19,810 bases of DNA from Cytidiella melzeri (GCA_022592445.1 JABYQR010000563.1:1-19810), one strand, 5' to 3'; numbered from the stretch's first letter, positions 1-10,290 are shown. Program-made: numbers and translations. The notes: generated by a model from the sequence alone, not told the origin.

Positions 1-1
1 T

Positions 2-403
2 CACGTCTACCGTTTCCCCGGCCACCTCCCCTCCGCACCACCCGACGAACAGGAATCCATCCTCTCCCGCTCCTTCCTCTTCCTCCTCGACCTCGCCCTC
101 TCCACTTACCGACGCGATCCCGCCATCGACGTCCCAGGCTCACATCATGCCCACACACTCTCCTACAACGTCATCCTCACCCTAGACCACATGCACGTCA
201 TACCCCGCAAAGCAGAGATACACACCCTAGCAGAGACTGGCGACAACCTGAGCGTGAACGCTATGGGCTTCGCCGGGTGTTTGCTCGTCAAGAGCGAGCG
301 CGAGTTCGAGGCGGTCGTCAAGGAAAGCGTGGGGACAATCTTGGGCAGTGTAGGGTGTAAGAGTATACATGACCAGCAGTGTGAGGGGGCGTGTTCGTTG
401 TAA
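2..403 (+). CDS. ATP adenylyltransferase (Ap4A phosphorylase), C-terminal part, 5' end outside window
   Basis: The reading frame is open from the first full codon at 2 to TAA at 401-403, giving 133 residues with no start in the window. Two blocks are recognisable: SYNVILTLDHMHVIPR (about residues 54-69) and LSVNAMGFAGCLLVKS (about 83-98). They resemble the C-terminal domain of fungal APA1/APA2 enzymes (ATP_transf family), where a typical end reads like 'NLLLT..H..IPR ... SINALGFAGMLLVKS'. The family phosphorolyses diadenosine tetraphosphate (Ap4A) to ADP and ATP in the cytosol, limiting alarmone levels. The HIT-like catalytic histidine region would lie upstream and is not visible. No intron is needed in this part. 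The stop is followed by gene-poor sequence. Assignment rests on remembered motif similarity. Confidence 0.75.
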   Translation, partial: HVYRFPGHLPSAPPDEQESILSRSFLFLLDLALSTYRRDPAIDVPGSHHAHTLSYNVILTLDHMHVIPRKAEIHTLAETGDNLSVNAMGFAGCLLVKSEREFEAVVKESVGTILGSVGCKSIHDQQCEGACSL

Positions 404-1405
404 TTCCGGACTTCAAGGGTATATACCAGTAACATGGGTGATGGCTCAGGTATAGAAAGACGGGCTTGTTGCATATAATCATAATACACGGCAGATAGAA
501 ATGGAGAACTTTACAGGCGCGATGGTTGCACAATGCACAAGCAGAGGTTTGCGGTGGACATTTTCTGTTTTTTGACTCGGCGTGCCTTGTCCTATAATGT
601 ATATGTGAATGACAATCTCTCAAGCTTCTCAATCTCAGCCGCAGCACCCCAGAAGTTGGCAACGTTCTTGAGCTTTCTCAGTCACATTGCGAAGGGCTAG
701 ATAAGTTGATATCTGTTCCAGTAAAGTGATAGCATACCGATTAAAAAAGCCACCCGAGGCGGTGACTGTCCTGCGCTGCAAAACCGGCGGGCGGCCACAA
801 TACAGCTAGTGATGGTGGTGGTGCCCGTGATGAGGGTGTTCGTTGATGCTGATAATACAAGAAAAAAGTAGGAAAAGATCTAGGGATGGAAATAGAGAAA
901 ATATGAGAATGAGACGGATACAAATGATGATACGAGGAGGGAAGAGGCGGTGAAAAGGAAGAGATAAAAACCCAAATACAATGTGATGATGGACATGTCA
1001 ATGGCTAGGGAAAGGGGAGAAGGAATACAATGTCCGGTTCAAAGAAGTACTAATGATGGATGAGGTTGGTACACCGGGTGATAGAGAAGCTGTCGTCAGG
1101 GTTGGGATATAAGGATATACAAGAAACAACCGAGGGATGTGTGGAATCCGAAAAGAGAAGAGATTAGGTAGATGGGATGATATAGTGGTAATGCAGGTGA
1201 GATCCAACCATGAAGTGGGAAAAAAATCGTGAACGATGATGTATAGGATGAATGATTGGTTTGTTGTACAAGTGGATTGAGGGTGATTGACGATAAAGAG
1301 TTTTGTAGGTACCACATATGAGGGATGAGGGATGCTGGGACAGAATCTTCCTCCGGGGAGAGGACCATGAACCGTGGATCGTTCGTACCGAGTCGTAAGG
1401 TCGCA
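404..1405. other. Intergenic stretch with possible short minus-strand exons
   Basis: No long convincing ORF occurs on either strand; the open frames here are AT-rich, low-complexity or antisense. It should hold the 3' UTR of the ATP adenylyltransferase gene and that of the convergent gene at 1406-3153. Two short minus-strand pieces look protein-like: 738-775 and 592-676, joinable across a GT-AG intron at 677-737 (see findings). A minus-strand His-rich run with a stop (806-841) is also present. None is strong enough to annotate as a gene. Confidence 0.4.
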
Positions 1406-3153
1406 TCACTTCCTTCCCACTGTCCTCTGCCTCGCCCTCCCTTTCCTCGGCGCACTCCCCACCTTCTCGGCAACTTCAGCCTCCACCTTTTTCGCAGCAG
1501 ACTTTCTCGCACGTCCACTCGTCCTCAACTTTCCCTCCTTTTCCATGCCAACCTCCTTGTCAACCTCCTTGCTCTTCTCACTCGCCTCTTCGTCCACCAC
1601 CGTAGTCGCACTCGAGGCGTTCGACACAACCGTAACAGCACTTGCACACGACGAACTGCTCGACCTTGCTCTCGTGATCACCGGCCTCGAACCGTCTTGC
1701 TCTTGGCCCGCTGGCAAAGCAGAGTCTTGCACAGACGGCGTATTCGTTAAAGACGTGATATCCGAGGTCGGAGTGAGCAAGCTGAGGTCCATGTTAAGCG
1801 CGGCGGATGATGGCGTGGAGGTGTCCCCGCGTTTGTGAGCTTGTCGAACAGATCTGCGCTTCGGTTCTGGCGCGGATAGCTGAGCGACAGACGCAGATGT
1901 AGGGGAGGCGGTGATGGATGGCGCGAGTGGCGCATCGACACCCATAAGCTCCAGTTTCGTTTCCTTTGTCGGAGTACCTGAGTGTATGCTACTGGGGGAG
2001 AAAGCAGTCGACGAAGAGCTAGATGACGGCCGATCGAGCGACACGACGACACCAGGAAGGGAGAGTTCTTCGAGCATCTCTCCGTTCGCCTCATGAATCT
2101 GTGCCGCGTCGCTTGTTTTGCCTTTCCGCTCCCTTGGACTGGTCCTGACCCTCTTCTTCGGCCGACCGCTGTCTGTGACACCCTCAACTACTACGCCAGC
2201 GAGTGGATCGAACGTGACATGTGCGGCAGCACCAGCCTTGCGTTTACGAAGTAGCATCCCGTTGTTTGCCTTCTTCCCTTCTTTCTTCGAAGGAAACGCG
2301 CTGGCCTGCTCTGCATCGACGAACCAGAGGGATTGCTCTATTGACATCCAGCTGGAGCAATACGCGATGGGGCAGGGGTTCAATTCTATTAGGGGGAAAA
2401 CGCGTGTTAGATGCGCTCCAAATGTGGGCCAAAGCGACACAGGAATAGAAATTGGATTCGCGCTTTCGAGCATAACAGTAACGCATATATGTCGTTGCTC
2501 TGATCGTACGCGGCACACAAGCCACGCAATGCATTGGCCCAGATCAATCGCACATACATGCCCCGATACGCCGCATGAAACGAAACAAGATGAGCAAGAA
2601 CATGGCACTCACGCAAGACCTTCTGCACCCTTTCGGCCGTTTTCTGCGCCCAGTCCTTTCCCCACATTGTAAAGTGCTTGGGATGTGTGGGATGATGGAG
2701 AACCTTGAGTGCGGCAAGCGTGAAGACGCATTCCGACTGAAGGTCGCTCAAAACGATCTTGTTTCCCTCGTCGTCCGTGAGGTCTAGCACGTCGTTGACT
2801 TCCCACTGCTTGAATGTCTTTGTCCACCATTTCTCAATTTCTTGTCGTCCTCTCGTGGGGGTTACTGAGGGAAGGCGAGAGAGGAGACGGAAGACAAAGG
2901 GGTGCGATGTGGTCAATTTGCCTTGGGAAGTTAAGCCTGGGGCAATTGTGTAAGAAGGTGTGGGTAGGTAATGTCTGTATTCCTCGAGATACGTGTGGCG
3001 CGGGGGTGAGGGGAGGAGGCGGTGAAGGAGATCGTAGCGCGTGGTGCTGGCTGTAGGTTGGAAGGGCTCGTCACGAGCAGATGAGGTGGGGAATACGCAG
3101 TGCGAGCTGGAAGACGCGTCGCTTTCGCGGTCGTCAATGTCGTACATTGACAT
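1406..3153 (-). CDS. Hypothetical protein with disordered, basic, Ser-rich C-terminal half (at least two exons)
   Basis: I do not recognise this family. Exon 1 (3153 down to 2613) starts at MSMYDIDD and encodes about 180 residues with an ordered-looking part (LPSVTPTRGRQEIEKWW, then FTLAALKVLHHPTHP). Donor GTGAGT begins at 2612. Two acceptors keep phase: CAG ending at 2500 (113-nt intron, 544-aa product) and TAG ending at 2386, preceded by a CTAAC branch-like site (227-nt intron, 506-aa product). The second exon runs to TGA at 1408-1406. It is rich in Ser, Thr, Ala, Lys and Arg, with KKRVR and KRRSVRQAHKR as possible nuclear signals and an Arg/Lys-rich end (PRKGRARQRTVGRK), so a nuclear or chromatin role is a guess only. 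Several upstream ATGs lie in the same open frame; MSMYD was chosen because sequence before it looks non-coding. Confidence 0.6.
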
Positions 3154-4747
3154 CTTGAGTCTGTGTTGGTGGTCAATGAGTGGTAGCGTGTGATGGGCCG
3201 AACCAAGAGGTGCCTCCCGACGTCCGTCAGGTATCGAGTGTGATGATGCGTGCGCGAGGTGTCGTCGACTCTGTGGTAGCGTTGGGAAAGAAAGACTTGA
3301 TGAGCACGATGGGTAGTCTGTGAGCTGTGTCTGGATGAGAGAAGGACCAGAGGTGATGAAAGGACGACGTGCAGAAAACCGCTGTGTGTCGAGGGTGTAT
3401 GCGGTTAGGTGTGGGGCGTCGGTGTGCTCGGACGCTGTCGCGGGCGACGATGAGACGGATAGGCTGAGGACGGGGGAGCGGTCGGTGGTGGTGGTGGTGG
3501 TGGGAGGGAGAGCAGGGAAATGTGCAGGAAGGGGGGTCGATATAAATTGACGATCTGAGCGTGGTGGGCCGCGGGCAGTGGCCCGCCTGACAGTGTGGCC
3601 AAACACATTGAATGCTTCGACCTCGCCCAATTCAGCAAGTGCTCCCCCGTCAATGGCACTGGCCACCAGCACCTCTGCTTTGTCCACCTCACCGCTGTTG
3701 TGCCCTGCTCACTGTCGTCGACGACAAAGACTTCGAGCTCGACATTTTTTTTGTTATTTTCGCAGACATGGTGGGTGTGTGGCTTGGGCGTCTGGTCGTG
3801 TACAGTAAGTAATAGCATCTTATCTCCCGATCTCTGCATTTCGCCGGTCCGACAGCTTGGCCCTCCCTCTCGTGCACAAAACACGTGGCCATCCCTCATC
3901 CGATAATCACCAGTCCGAGCTCTTCTTCACCTCCTCCAACTCGCATTCCACAATTATCTTGCTGCTGCCTGCTACAGAAAAGTGTCTGTTCAGCTGCAGT
4001 CTGTTTATTTACTCATGCATCCGTTTCTCGTCGGCAATCCTTACCAACAATCCTTTACCTCCTTTACCGAAGAATACCTCCGCCAACACTCCGAGTCGAC
4101 GTCGCTCGTAGTCCTAGCACTCTGACCAACCGTGACTGGCATGCTGTAGCGATTTCTCGGCATGGATCAGTGTCGGACCTCACACATCCCGAAGCTTGCT
4201 GCCAGGTGGAAACTAAAAAGTTCGGCGTTCTTGCTTCCGTCGGTGGTCAATGCAGCGACATTCGTCCGAAATAGTTCGGACAAAGAGTGCCCCTCCAAAG
4301 ACCGAAAAGCAACACTGCTTTCCAGTCTGCACCGTGAGGTTTTACTTTGGAATCGGAGTACAATGTCCTCGAGACGAAGAGCGTGGTAACAAAAGACACG
4401 CGAGGTACCTGACACCAGATAGTAAGCATGGCGGTAATCAACCATGTAGCACAGAGGCCGTTAGGGTGTACTCAGCGAAGGCACTTGAGTACGAGTGGGA
4501 TCGCAAAATCTTCGGGGTCGGTAACTGGTTGTAGACTCTCAATACGAGCCGCCATTCAAGTAGATCTGCTTCAGGCTCAATCTCAAGATAACCATAGAGC
4601 AAGGAGGCGGATAATTGAAACCGCGGTGGATATAATTCGATTCGTGGTTACAAACGCATGGTAGGGTTACGTAGGCTTCAAGATGATGTTCTTTGGAAAA
4701 CATATCCGAGACTAGCACAAGTCTTTTATTCAAAACCATCCTCACCT
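3154..4747. other. Gene-poor stretch, probable 5' UTR/promoter of the 1406-3153 gene plus decayed sequence
   Basis: Short ORFs occur on both strands but none shows a family motif, signal peptide or splice-compatible extension. The first few hundred bases should include the promoter and leader of the minus-strand gene starting at 3153. A GGT microsatellite lies at 3484-3501. The stretch from about 3900 to 4747 looks like non-functional sequence downstream of the P450 remnant. Confidence 0.5.
3484..3501 (+). repeat. GGT trinucleotide microsatellite (six units)
   Basis: Six consecutive GGT units are visible. They lie outside any supported coding region, upstream of the minus-strand gene that starts at 3153. 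Confidence 0.85.
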
Positions 4748-5565
4748 CTACCTCCTCAACTCCAACCTCACCCTCAACGGGCCTCTCAACGTCGCATGTG
4801 CGTCCTCCACCTCCCTCTCCACTCGTCCAAGTCGTATCCCTCCCCCGCCCTTCTGCATCACCAACGCAACCACATACCGCAGCTCAACATACGCAAGATT
4901 CTTCCCGGGCCACGACTGCGGTCCAATAGAGAATGGCACAAACGCCGCGCGGTCAAGACTCTAAGTCTTCCTTGGAGAATTTGGTACCGGTAGAAAGGTC
5001 GTAGGAGGCTTGGTCGAGGCAGCGGTCTGGCCAGACGTGTCCGGGAGAGAAGAGAACACATCTGGGTTATGGAAGAGGGACGTCATGTGCTCTGAGACGA
5101 TCGTACGTTCTGGCACGAAGCTATGTTGCAGCCTTAGTACATGGACGAGAATTGCAACATCTTCAGACACTCACTATGGCCCGGTCGCGGTTCCGCCCTG
5201 GTCGAAATTGACTCTTCTCTGTAACCCAGAGAGTATGGGAGAGAAGAACCTCATCGACTCGTTGCTACGGAGTCAGAGCTGTTCCAGTCAATGATGCCAA
5301 ATGTGCGTCAAAGCTAGAGACTCACAAGCATGGGTTCAAATACGGCATTTCCGCTAGTCGACTAAAGTCGTAGGGAAGCTCGCCACGAGGAAAATGAGTT
5401 TCGATTTTCTGGTTCAATCTCTCGACATAGTCAGGGTGTCTCACCATAAGTTACCAAAAGTGAGACAGGACCGTAGCGGTAGTGTCTGAACCGGCTACGA
5501 CTGCTGTAAAGCCGTCTGCAGTGAGGTCTTACAAGTAGAAAAGCGTTGAGTATAGGGCTACTTGG
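4748..5565 (-). pseudogene. Decayed cytochrome P450 monooxygenase remnant
   Basis: Three P450 landmarks appear in the expected order on the minus strand. The I-helix is VVAGSDTTATVLSHFW (AGSDTT at 5496-5479). A block FVPERTIVSEHMTSLFHNPD matches the region between the ExxR helix and the haem loop. The haem loop is FVPFSIGPQSWPGKNLAYVE (about 4942-4880). Two relic introns with GTGAGT donors (5325-5279 and 5174-5121) still splice the conserved blocks in sensible phase. The gene is broken: TAA at 5453-5451 directly after the I-helix, frameshifts near 5030-5040 and near 4965, and the invariant haem-ligand Cys replaced by Trp (TGG, 4912-4910). P450s are haem-thiolate oxygenases, ER-anchored in fungi. 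I found no clear N-terminal half upstream, so the 5' limit is only where recognisable similarity ends. Confidence 0.85.
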
Positions 5566-7086
5566 CTCATGTGTTGTGTAGATCACCTGTCATTGATGAA
5601 TGTCAATTGAGGTTCAAACGAGGCAAGATATCGGACTCACGAAGCTTGTGGCAGGAATTACGACCCGAAGGTCACTGTGCTGATTCCTGAAGGCCCACTA
5701 TGCTGATGTTTTCAATGCAAACGTCTTGCGTTTGACTGTTATTATATGCCGAGCGTTGAGCGACTATACAGAGGTCCCTCATAGTCATGTACTTTTGCTA
5801 GCTCCGGAGATGAACAATGCGCCTTGCGGGCATGGTCTTGCTTGTAGGTCCTAAGGGTCGGGTGGTCGCTCAAGACGCCCGTCCAGTTCTTGGGCGGGTG
5901 TCAGAATATTGGAACGTTCTTCCATCTCTGGCACACACCCTCCGCCAAATTTCGGCGAGTACTGCTCTCGCTACGCTGAGTCTTATGAAAATTGACCATG
6001 CAGTGCCGACGACGTACCATACAGAGATGCGCAATTGATGATCATGGTGGCCGGAGAGTTTGAGAGCCCTGGGATTTCAGACGTCGACTTCTTGAGCTGA
6101 GCGCCGCGTTGCGAGATTTCCTATAGCTACTGTACGCAGGAAACTAGCTTTGTTCCATGTGTACTACGGTAGCTACGCTTGACGTAAATGCTCCAAACAA
6201 GTGCGGCCAGTGCAGGCGTCAAGACGTTTGAGCAATCCGCTCCTGTCTAAACTTCTAGCCGCCGTGTCATGTAGTGTGACCTCGTGCTCCTCGCTTGAGT
6301 GTGGTCCGAATGCGCCCTACCGGAGTTTCGAGAAGTTAGAGGCGGGTATGGAGATGCTCGCCGCCGTGTGAAACATCGCATGTGTATACGGAGAGGATGT
6401 GAGCCCTGAGGTTCTGAAAATCATGCATAGAACTACACCGTGCAAGAACGTAAAGTCCCTGGCACTTCACTTGAGTTGGTTCAAAAGAGGGATGAGCCTC
6501 GGTGTACGGGTGATGGCATGAATGCGCACCTTTCAACTGCCCTCAGATATGCATCAGACACCGTCGAGACATGCCACAAATGACTTAGAGAGTGCGCTGG
6601 TTGGATCGATGCTAGAATAAATCATCAAGCTTTGACATTCAGATTGCACGACGTTTGTGCCGCAGTATCTGACCATGTGGTACTCTTGTGAAGCAAGACG
6701 ATAATTATCGGACGTAAGTGCAGTGAAGCGTGCTGAGGACGACCTGTACGCCGTGTAGATCAAACGCCGCCAACTTGAAGTTTAGTAGTGTGGTAAGCGC
6801 CCGCTAAGCAACATTCGAGCGAGTACAAGAATCAATTCAGAAGGGGTGTCGTCGTTCTTGCCAGCCTTTCCAATATCTTAGAGTGGTGGTTCCTCATTTT
6901 GCAGTCCAAGTGTGTGGTCAAGAAGATGGCTAGAAGGGCTCTAGAGGAGGAATATGTGGGTGCCCGACGCCCGTACATCAAATGCAAAGATGTGTGTGTG
7001 TTACCGGTACGAGTGAGCCAGCAAGGCAGCGACGACAAGAAAAACTACGACGAGCGCGCGGGGATGCAAAATCCGCTCAGTATTCA
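5566..7086. other. Gene-poor stretch upstream of the P450 remnant
   Basis: No supported gene. All frames are broken by frequent stops, and the longest open frames (about 60-75 codons) carry no recognisable motif. It may contain the unrecognisably decayed N-terminal half of the P450 at 4748-5565, which would lie here on the minus strand. The last bases are the 3' flank of the ataxin-3-like gene ending at 7087. Confidence 0.45.
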
Positions 7087-8991
7087 TTAACCTCCAAACC
7101 TCGCCAATCGCCTCCTCCTCATCTCATCCACGGACAACTGCTCCCGTTCCACCTCCATATCCTCTGAGTCCGCAACAGTGGTGTCCGCTTCAGACGATAT
7201 CTCCGTATCCCGCTCACCTTCTTGCACGGGCGTCGCAGGAGACTGACTTGAGAGTGCGGCGGTCGCGCGAGGGGGAGGACAGGGGACGGTGAGTCCTTCA
7301 GGGACGTCTGCCAACGACGCCTGCAGCGCCGCCTGCAACGCCGCGTCGTCGTCGTCATACACCCGTTCGTCTCCGCGGAACGGCGCCAAGGGCTGACGGT
7401 ACTCTTCATCGTCGTCTTTTCCTTCATCACCGTCAGATGTCCCTTGAGTCTCATGCAGCGCACGACTTTCCTCAATCGCACGCTGCAGCTCGTCCTCTTC
7501 GGCTTGTCGTCGTGGATCCCGTCGTCGTCGGGTCTGTTGCCCGGATTCGAGTGCGGCTATCTCTGCTTGCATGGACTCTTGCAGTGCGGCCTCCTGCTCC
7601 CGCATGACTTGTGCCATGTACGCCTGGTTACGCGCGCGGCTCGCTGCTATCATGTCTAGGTCTGGCAGCGGCGGCGTTGGTGGTTGCGGGAAGGGGGGGA
7701 TCACAGCATGAAAGTCATCGTCGTCGTCGTCGTCGTCATCGTCGATCATTTCAACATCTTGTGCTGTTGGCCGGCGCAGAGGAGGTAAGCTGGTGCGGTG
7801 TTGTGCGGTTGCGAACGGTGGAGGTGTTCGAGATGGAATAGGGAGAGTGGAGGATCTTGTCGAGCCAGAAGACAGGGGCGGGTGGATGAACGGCTGTGGT
7901 AACGAGGGTAGATCGTCGTACGTGTTCCCTGATATCGATGCCTGTAACGCAGCCTGAAATTCGGCGTCATCATCATCAAAGTCTTCAAACCCAAGGACAT
8001 TCCGAGCGGACGGTTGAGCTTCTCCAGATCTGTAGGCTGCGCTGGGCCGCGACTCTTCTGTGACAAATGCTGCAATGTGGTCAGATTCGCTTCGAGGGAG
8101 TGCTAGTGGTTTGGTTAGATCTTCTTGCACGACAGCGAACACGGAGTATCCTGTCATTATAATACATGTCAACATCAAGCGAGGTGTTTATGAGGTCAAA
8201 TCATACCAACAGCCTCTGCTTGCTGCAGAGTCATGCCAAGGTACGTCTTTCCAACCCATAAGGGATTTTTATTGAAAGAGTTGAGATCAAACCAGTGTCC
8301 TATACCTGGATCCTCAGTGAAGTCCGGTAAAGCCTCTCCGAACCGACGAAGAGTGTACCAGTGTTGTTGCGAATTCAAAATAAAGGCAAGCTGACAGCTG
8401 TTACAACATACTTGAGCTCATGGAAACAGACTAAAACCGCACCAATGGCTCACTGTGGCTGCTCGTGATATGGTAGCATTGCTTCACTACGCCACCTTCG
8501 AAGGCTTTCCAGATACCGATGTTAGTAGTTGATCACTGAATATTCCTACCACGTACCCCAAGCTCCATGGCTTCAAGGCTTCCTCGATGACCTGAATCGA
8601 GAAGAATCCTGTGCGCATACTTCAGCGATGGCATTGAGGAACTTTGAAGGAACAGTACGAACCCGTATCATCCATGTTCGTGCTCGTCTCTCCGATATTT
8701 GCATCATCGTAGCCAGACTCTAGCTGATCCAGTCTTGTAGCGATGGTGGCCAAATCCGGCGCTGTAAACTACGAGAGCCATGCCGTTTAGTATGCGGGGA
8801 CGGTTTGACGAGCATTGATGTGCGCCACTGACATATTCACCCTCTGACGGCCGTGTCAAAAAGATAGAACGAGGCAGAAGAGTAAGACGCTCACGCAGTA
8901 GCGAGTTGAGTGCATGTTGCGCACATAGCATGGATCCCTCTTGCTGTTGCTCGAAATAGATCTCCTTGATCAGGGTGTCCATGGAGGCCAT
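7087..8991 (-). CDS. Ataxin-3-like deubiquitinase: Josephin domain plus UIM repeats (7 exons)
   Basis: Spliced model on the minus strand: 8991-8895, 8843-8833, 8768-8663, 8608-8557, 8504-8454, 8397-8207, 8150-7087. All introns are GT-AG, 51-64 nt, phase-compatible, giving 523 aa. The Josephin domain (about residues 1-185) has the papain-like triad of MJD deubiquitinases: Cys23 in QQQEGSMLCAQHALNSLL, His118 in QQHWYTLRRFG, Asn145 in HWFDLNSF. GFFSIQVIEEAL is another family block. A roughly 10-residue insertion separates His118 and Asn145 compared with human ataxin-3. The tail carries UIM-like helices near residues 230-243, 386-400 and 435-449, and a weaker one near 352-366. A 10-Asp run lies near residue 306, and an Arg-rich end (DEMRRRRLARF) resembles p97/VCP-binding motifs. 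The family trims ubiquitin chains and works with p97 in protein quality control. Start MASMD sits 22 residues before the catalytic Cys, a little longer than human. Confidence 0.93.
7714..7746 (-). repeat. GAC/GAT trinucleotide run encoding poly-Asp in the ataxin-3-like protein
   Basis: On the minus strand this reads as ten consecutive Asp codons, mostly GAC with GAT near the ends (VEMIDDDDDD...FHAV). It lies between the first and second UIM-like helices. Trinucleotide runs change length easily by slippage, so this site is likely variable between strains. Confidence 0.85.
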
Positions 8992-9410
8992 AATCGGTCA
9001 TACGGCTACACTGGTGTGTGATTTGACTACGCTTATATGGTGGTGGTTTGGAAAGGATTCGATGGTGTGAGAGTGTCTAATGATGCTTCATGGGTGCGTC
9101 TCGGAGGACAGAACACGTACAGGTTTACTTATAGGCTGTCATTAGAGGTGACGCGTCGCGTGTAGCAGGTTTTTGGGGTCCGCAATGTCGCGTTTGTTCC
9201 GGGGTCCTTCAATCTGCACACGCGGCATGCTGCGAATTACACTGCTTTGCATAATAAACTGCAGTCACTAATACGTCAAATGCTGGATTTTCAAGCATGA
9301 ATACTATTGCAAAAACTGAGAAATTGACCAAAAGATCAAAGAGTCAACCTCTCAGTGAAAAATTGGTTTCTGCCTGCAGCATTTTTGTTAAACGTTGACC
9401 CGCCCGACTG

Positions 9411-9487
9411 GACGGAATAGGGAGAGGGAGGGTCAGAGAAGACAGAAGTGAGGATAGGGACAACTGACGGAATAGGAAGAGGGCGGG
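9411..9487 (+). repeat. Two-copy imperfect direct repeat (22 bp units)
   Basis: GACGGAATAGGGAGAGGGAG at 9411 recurs with two mismatches at 9466 (GACGGAATAGGAAGAGGGCG). The two 22-bp copies are spaced 55 bp start to start. No function is apparent. Confidence 0.8.
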
Positions 9488-9816
9488 CAAGCACTTACGG
9501 ATTCTCTGATTGAGTACCCGGTACAGCGTTCTTTATCCTTTACCACGCTGTATTATGAGCCCTGGCTCCCTTGAATTAGCACTCAAATCCAGTTTCTTAC
9601 ATTCCAACCGCTATCCTCTCGCCATGTCAGACTCTGAGAAATCCATGCCAAAGGACTACAAAACCAGGCTCGAACAACTCCACAACGACAGAGAAACAAA
9701 AAATCAAGGGCCTGATCAGTGCCGCATTCGGCTTCTTGAACCAGAGATCGTGACGAAAGAGAGAAACTATAGTACAAACGCCGAAACGCGCGTCGAGCGA
9801 TCAAAACGAATATTCA

Positions 9817-9852
9817 ACACAATGTACTTACCAACCAGCACTGGAGCAAGGA
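9817..9852 (+). repeat. Repeat fragment left of the MITE, paired with 10376-10411
   Basis: The core ACAATGTACTTAC is identical in both copies and is followed by CCAGCACT and GCAA with interspersed differences. Both copies lie in the same orientation on opposite sides of the MITE. They may be remains of an older repeat family or of a local duplication. Confidence 0.6.
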
Positions 9853-9882
9853 AAAGGTCTGGAGCAACAGAGGTTGTGCTAA

Positions 9883-9909
9883 GGGCCTGATCAGCGGCGC
9901 ATTATGTAG
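9883..9909 (+). repeat. Left terminal inverted repeat of the MITE
   Basis: It matches the reverse complement of 10291-10317 at 26 of 27 positions; the mismatch is A versus G at the eleventh base. Confidence 0.9.
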
Positions 9910-10290
9910 ACGAATGCGCATTATGTAGACGGGCGCGTATTAATTGATGTGACTGGTTGGCCCCGAAAAGGAAATAGGATCAGTCTGGCTGTGACGTCCG
10001 CCGCGAGCGGTCGCACCTGCAGTCTTTGCTTCTCCCCTTCGTCCTTCCCTAGCAGCCTGAGCAGAAGGTTTCCACTTGGCCCGAGAGGCTGCAGGAACAG
10101 TTGCCGGAGCTTTTGCCATAGCAGGAGTGAGAAAAGCGCGAGGGAAGTCGTCTGCGGCCTGCCAGCTCACGGCGCGACGGCGTATGACAGTTCAAGTCAC
10201 AGAAAGTCACACAATGTCACGGCTGAGCGCCGAGCGCCGTGGGAATAAGTCGCATTATTTTGTTTGGCTGGTAGCTACGGAATAATGCGC

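Larger units (their letters stand above)
8992..9882. other. Intergenic stretch, promoter of the ataxin-3-like gene and repeat fragments
   Basis: No supported gene. The left side should contain the promoter and leader of the minus-strand gene starting at 8991. A 126-codon plus-strand ORF at 9510-9890 runs into the MITE inverted repeat and shares a stretch with the far side of the MITE (9817-9852 versus 10376-10411), so I treat it as repeat-derived. A fragment matching the MITE terminus lies at 9708-9728. Confidence 0.5.

Noticed and set aside
806..841. Minus-strand EHPHHGHHHHH followed by a stop, resembling a His-rich protein end
   Set aside because: Upstream sequence in that frame is an intron-like, pyrimidine-rich stretch with no exon to join; the His run can come from a simple GTG/ATG repeat.
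1325..1838. Plus-strand ORFs of 141 and 154 codons
   Set aside because: They are antisense to the Ser/Arg-rich exon of the 1406-3153 gene and its 3' flank; the composition is what the reverse of that low-complexity coding sequence gives.
3405..3899. Minus-strand 164-codon ORF with a Pro-rich run
   Set aside because: The run is the GGT microsatellite read backwards and no motif or splice link to a gene was seen.
5325..5345. GGGTTCAAAT resembling a tRNA T-loop
   Set aside because: No acceptor stem, D-arm or anticodon arm can be folded around it; it lies inside the P450 remnant.
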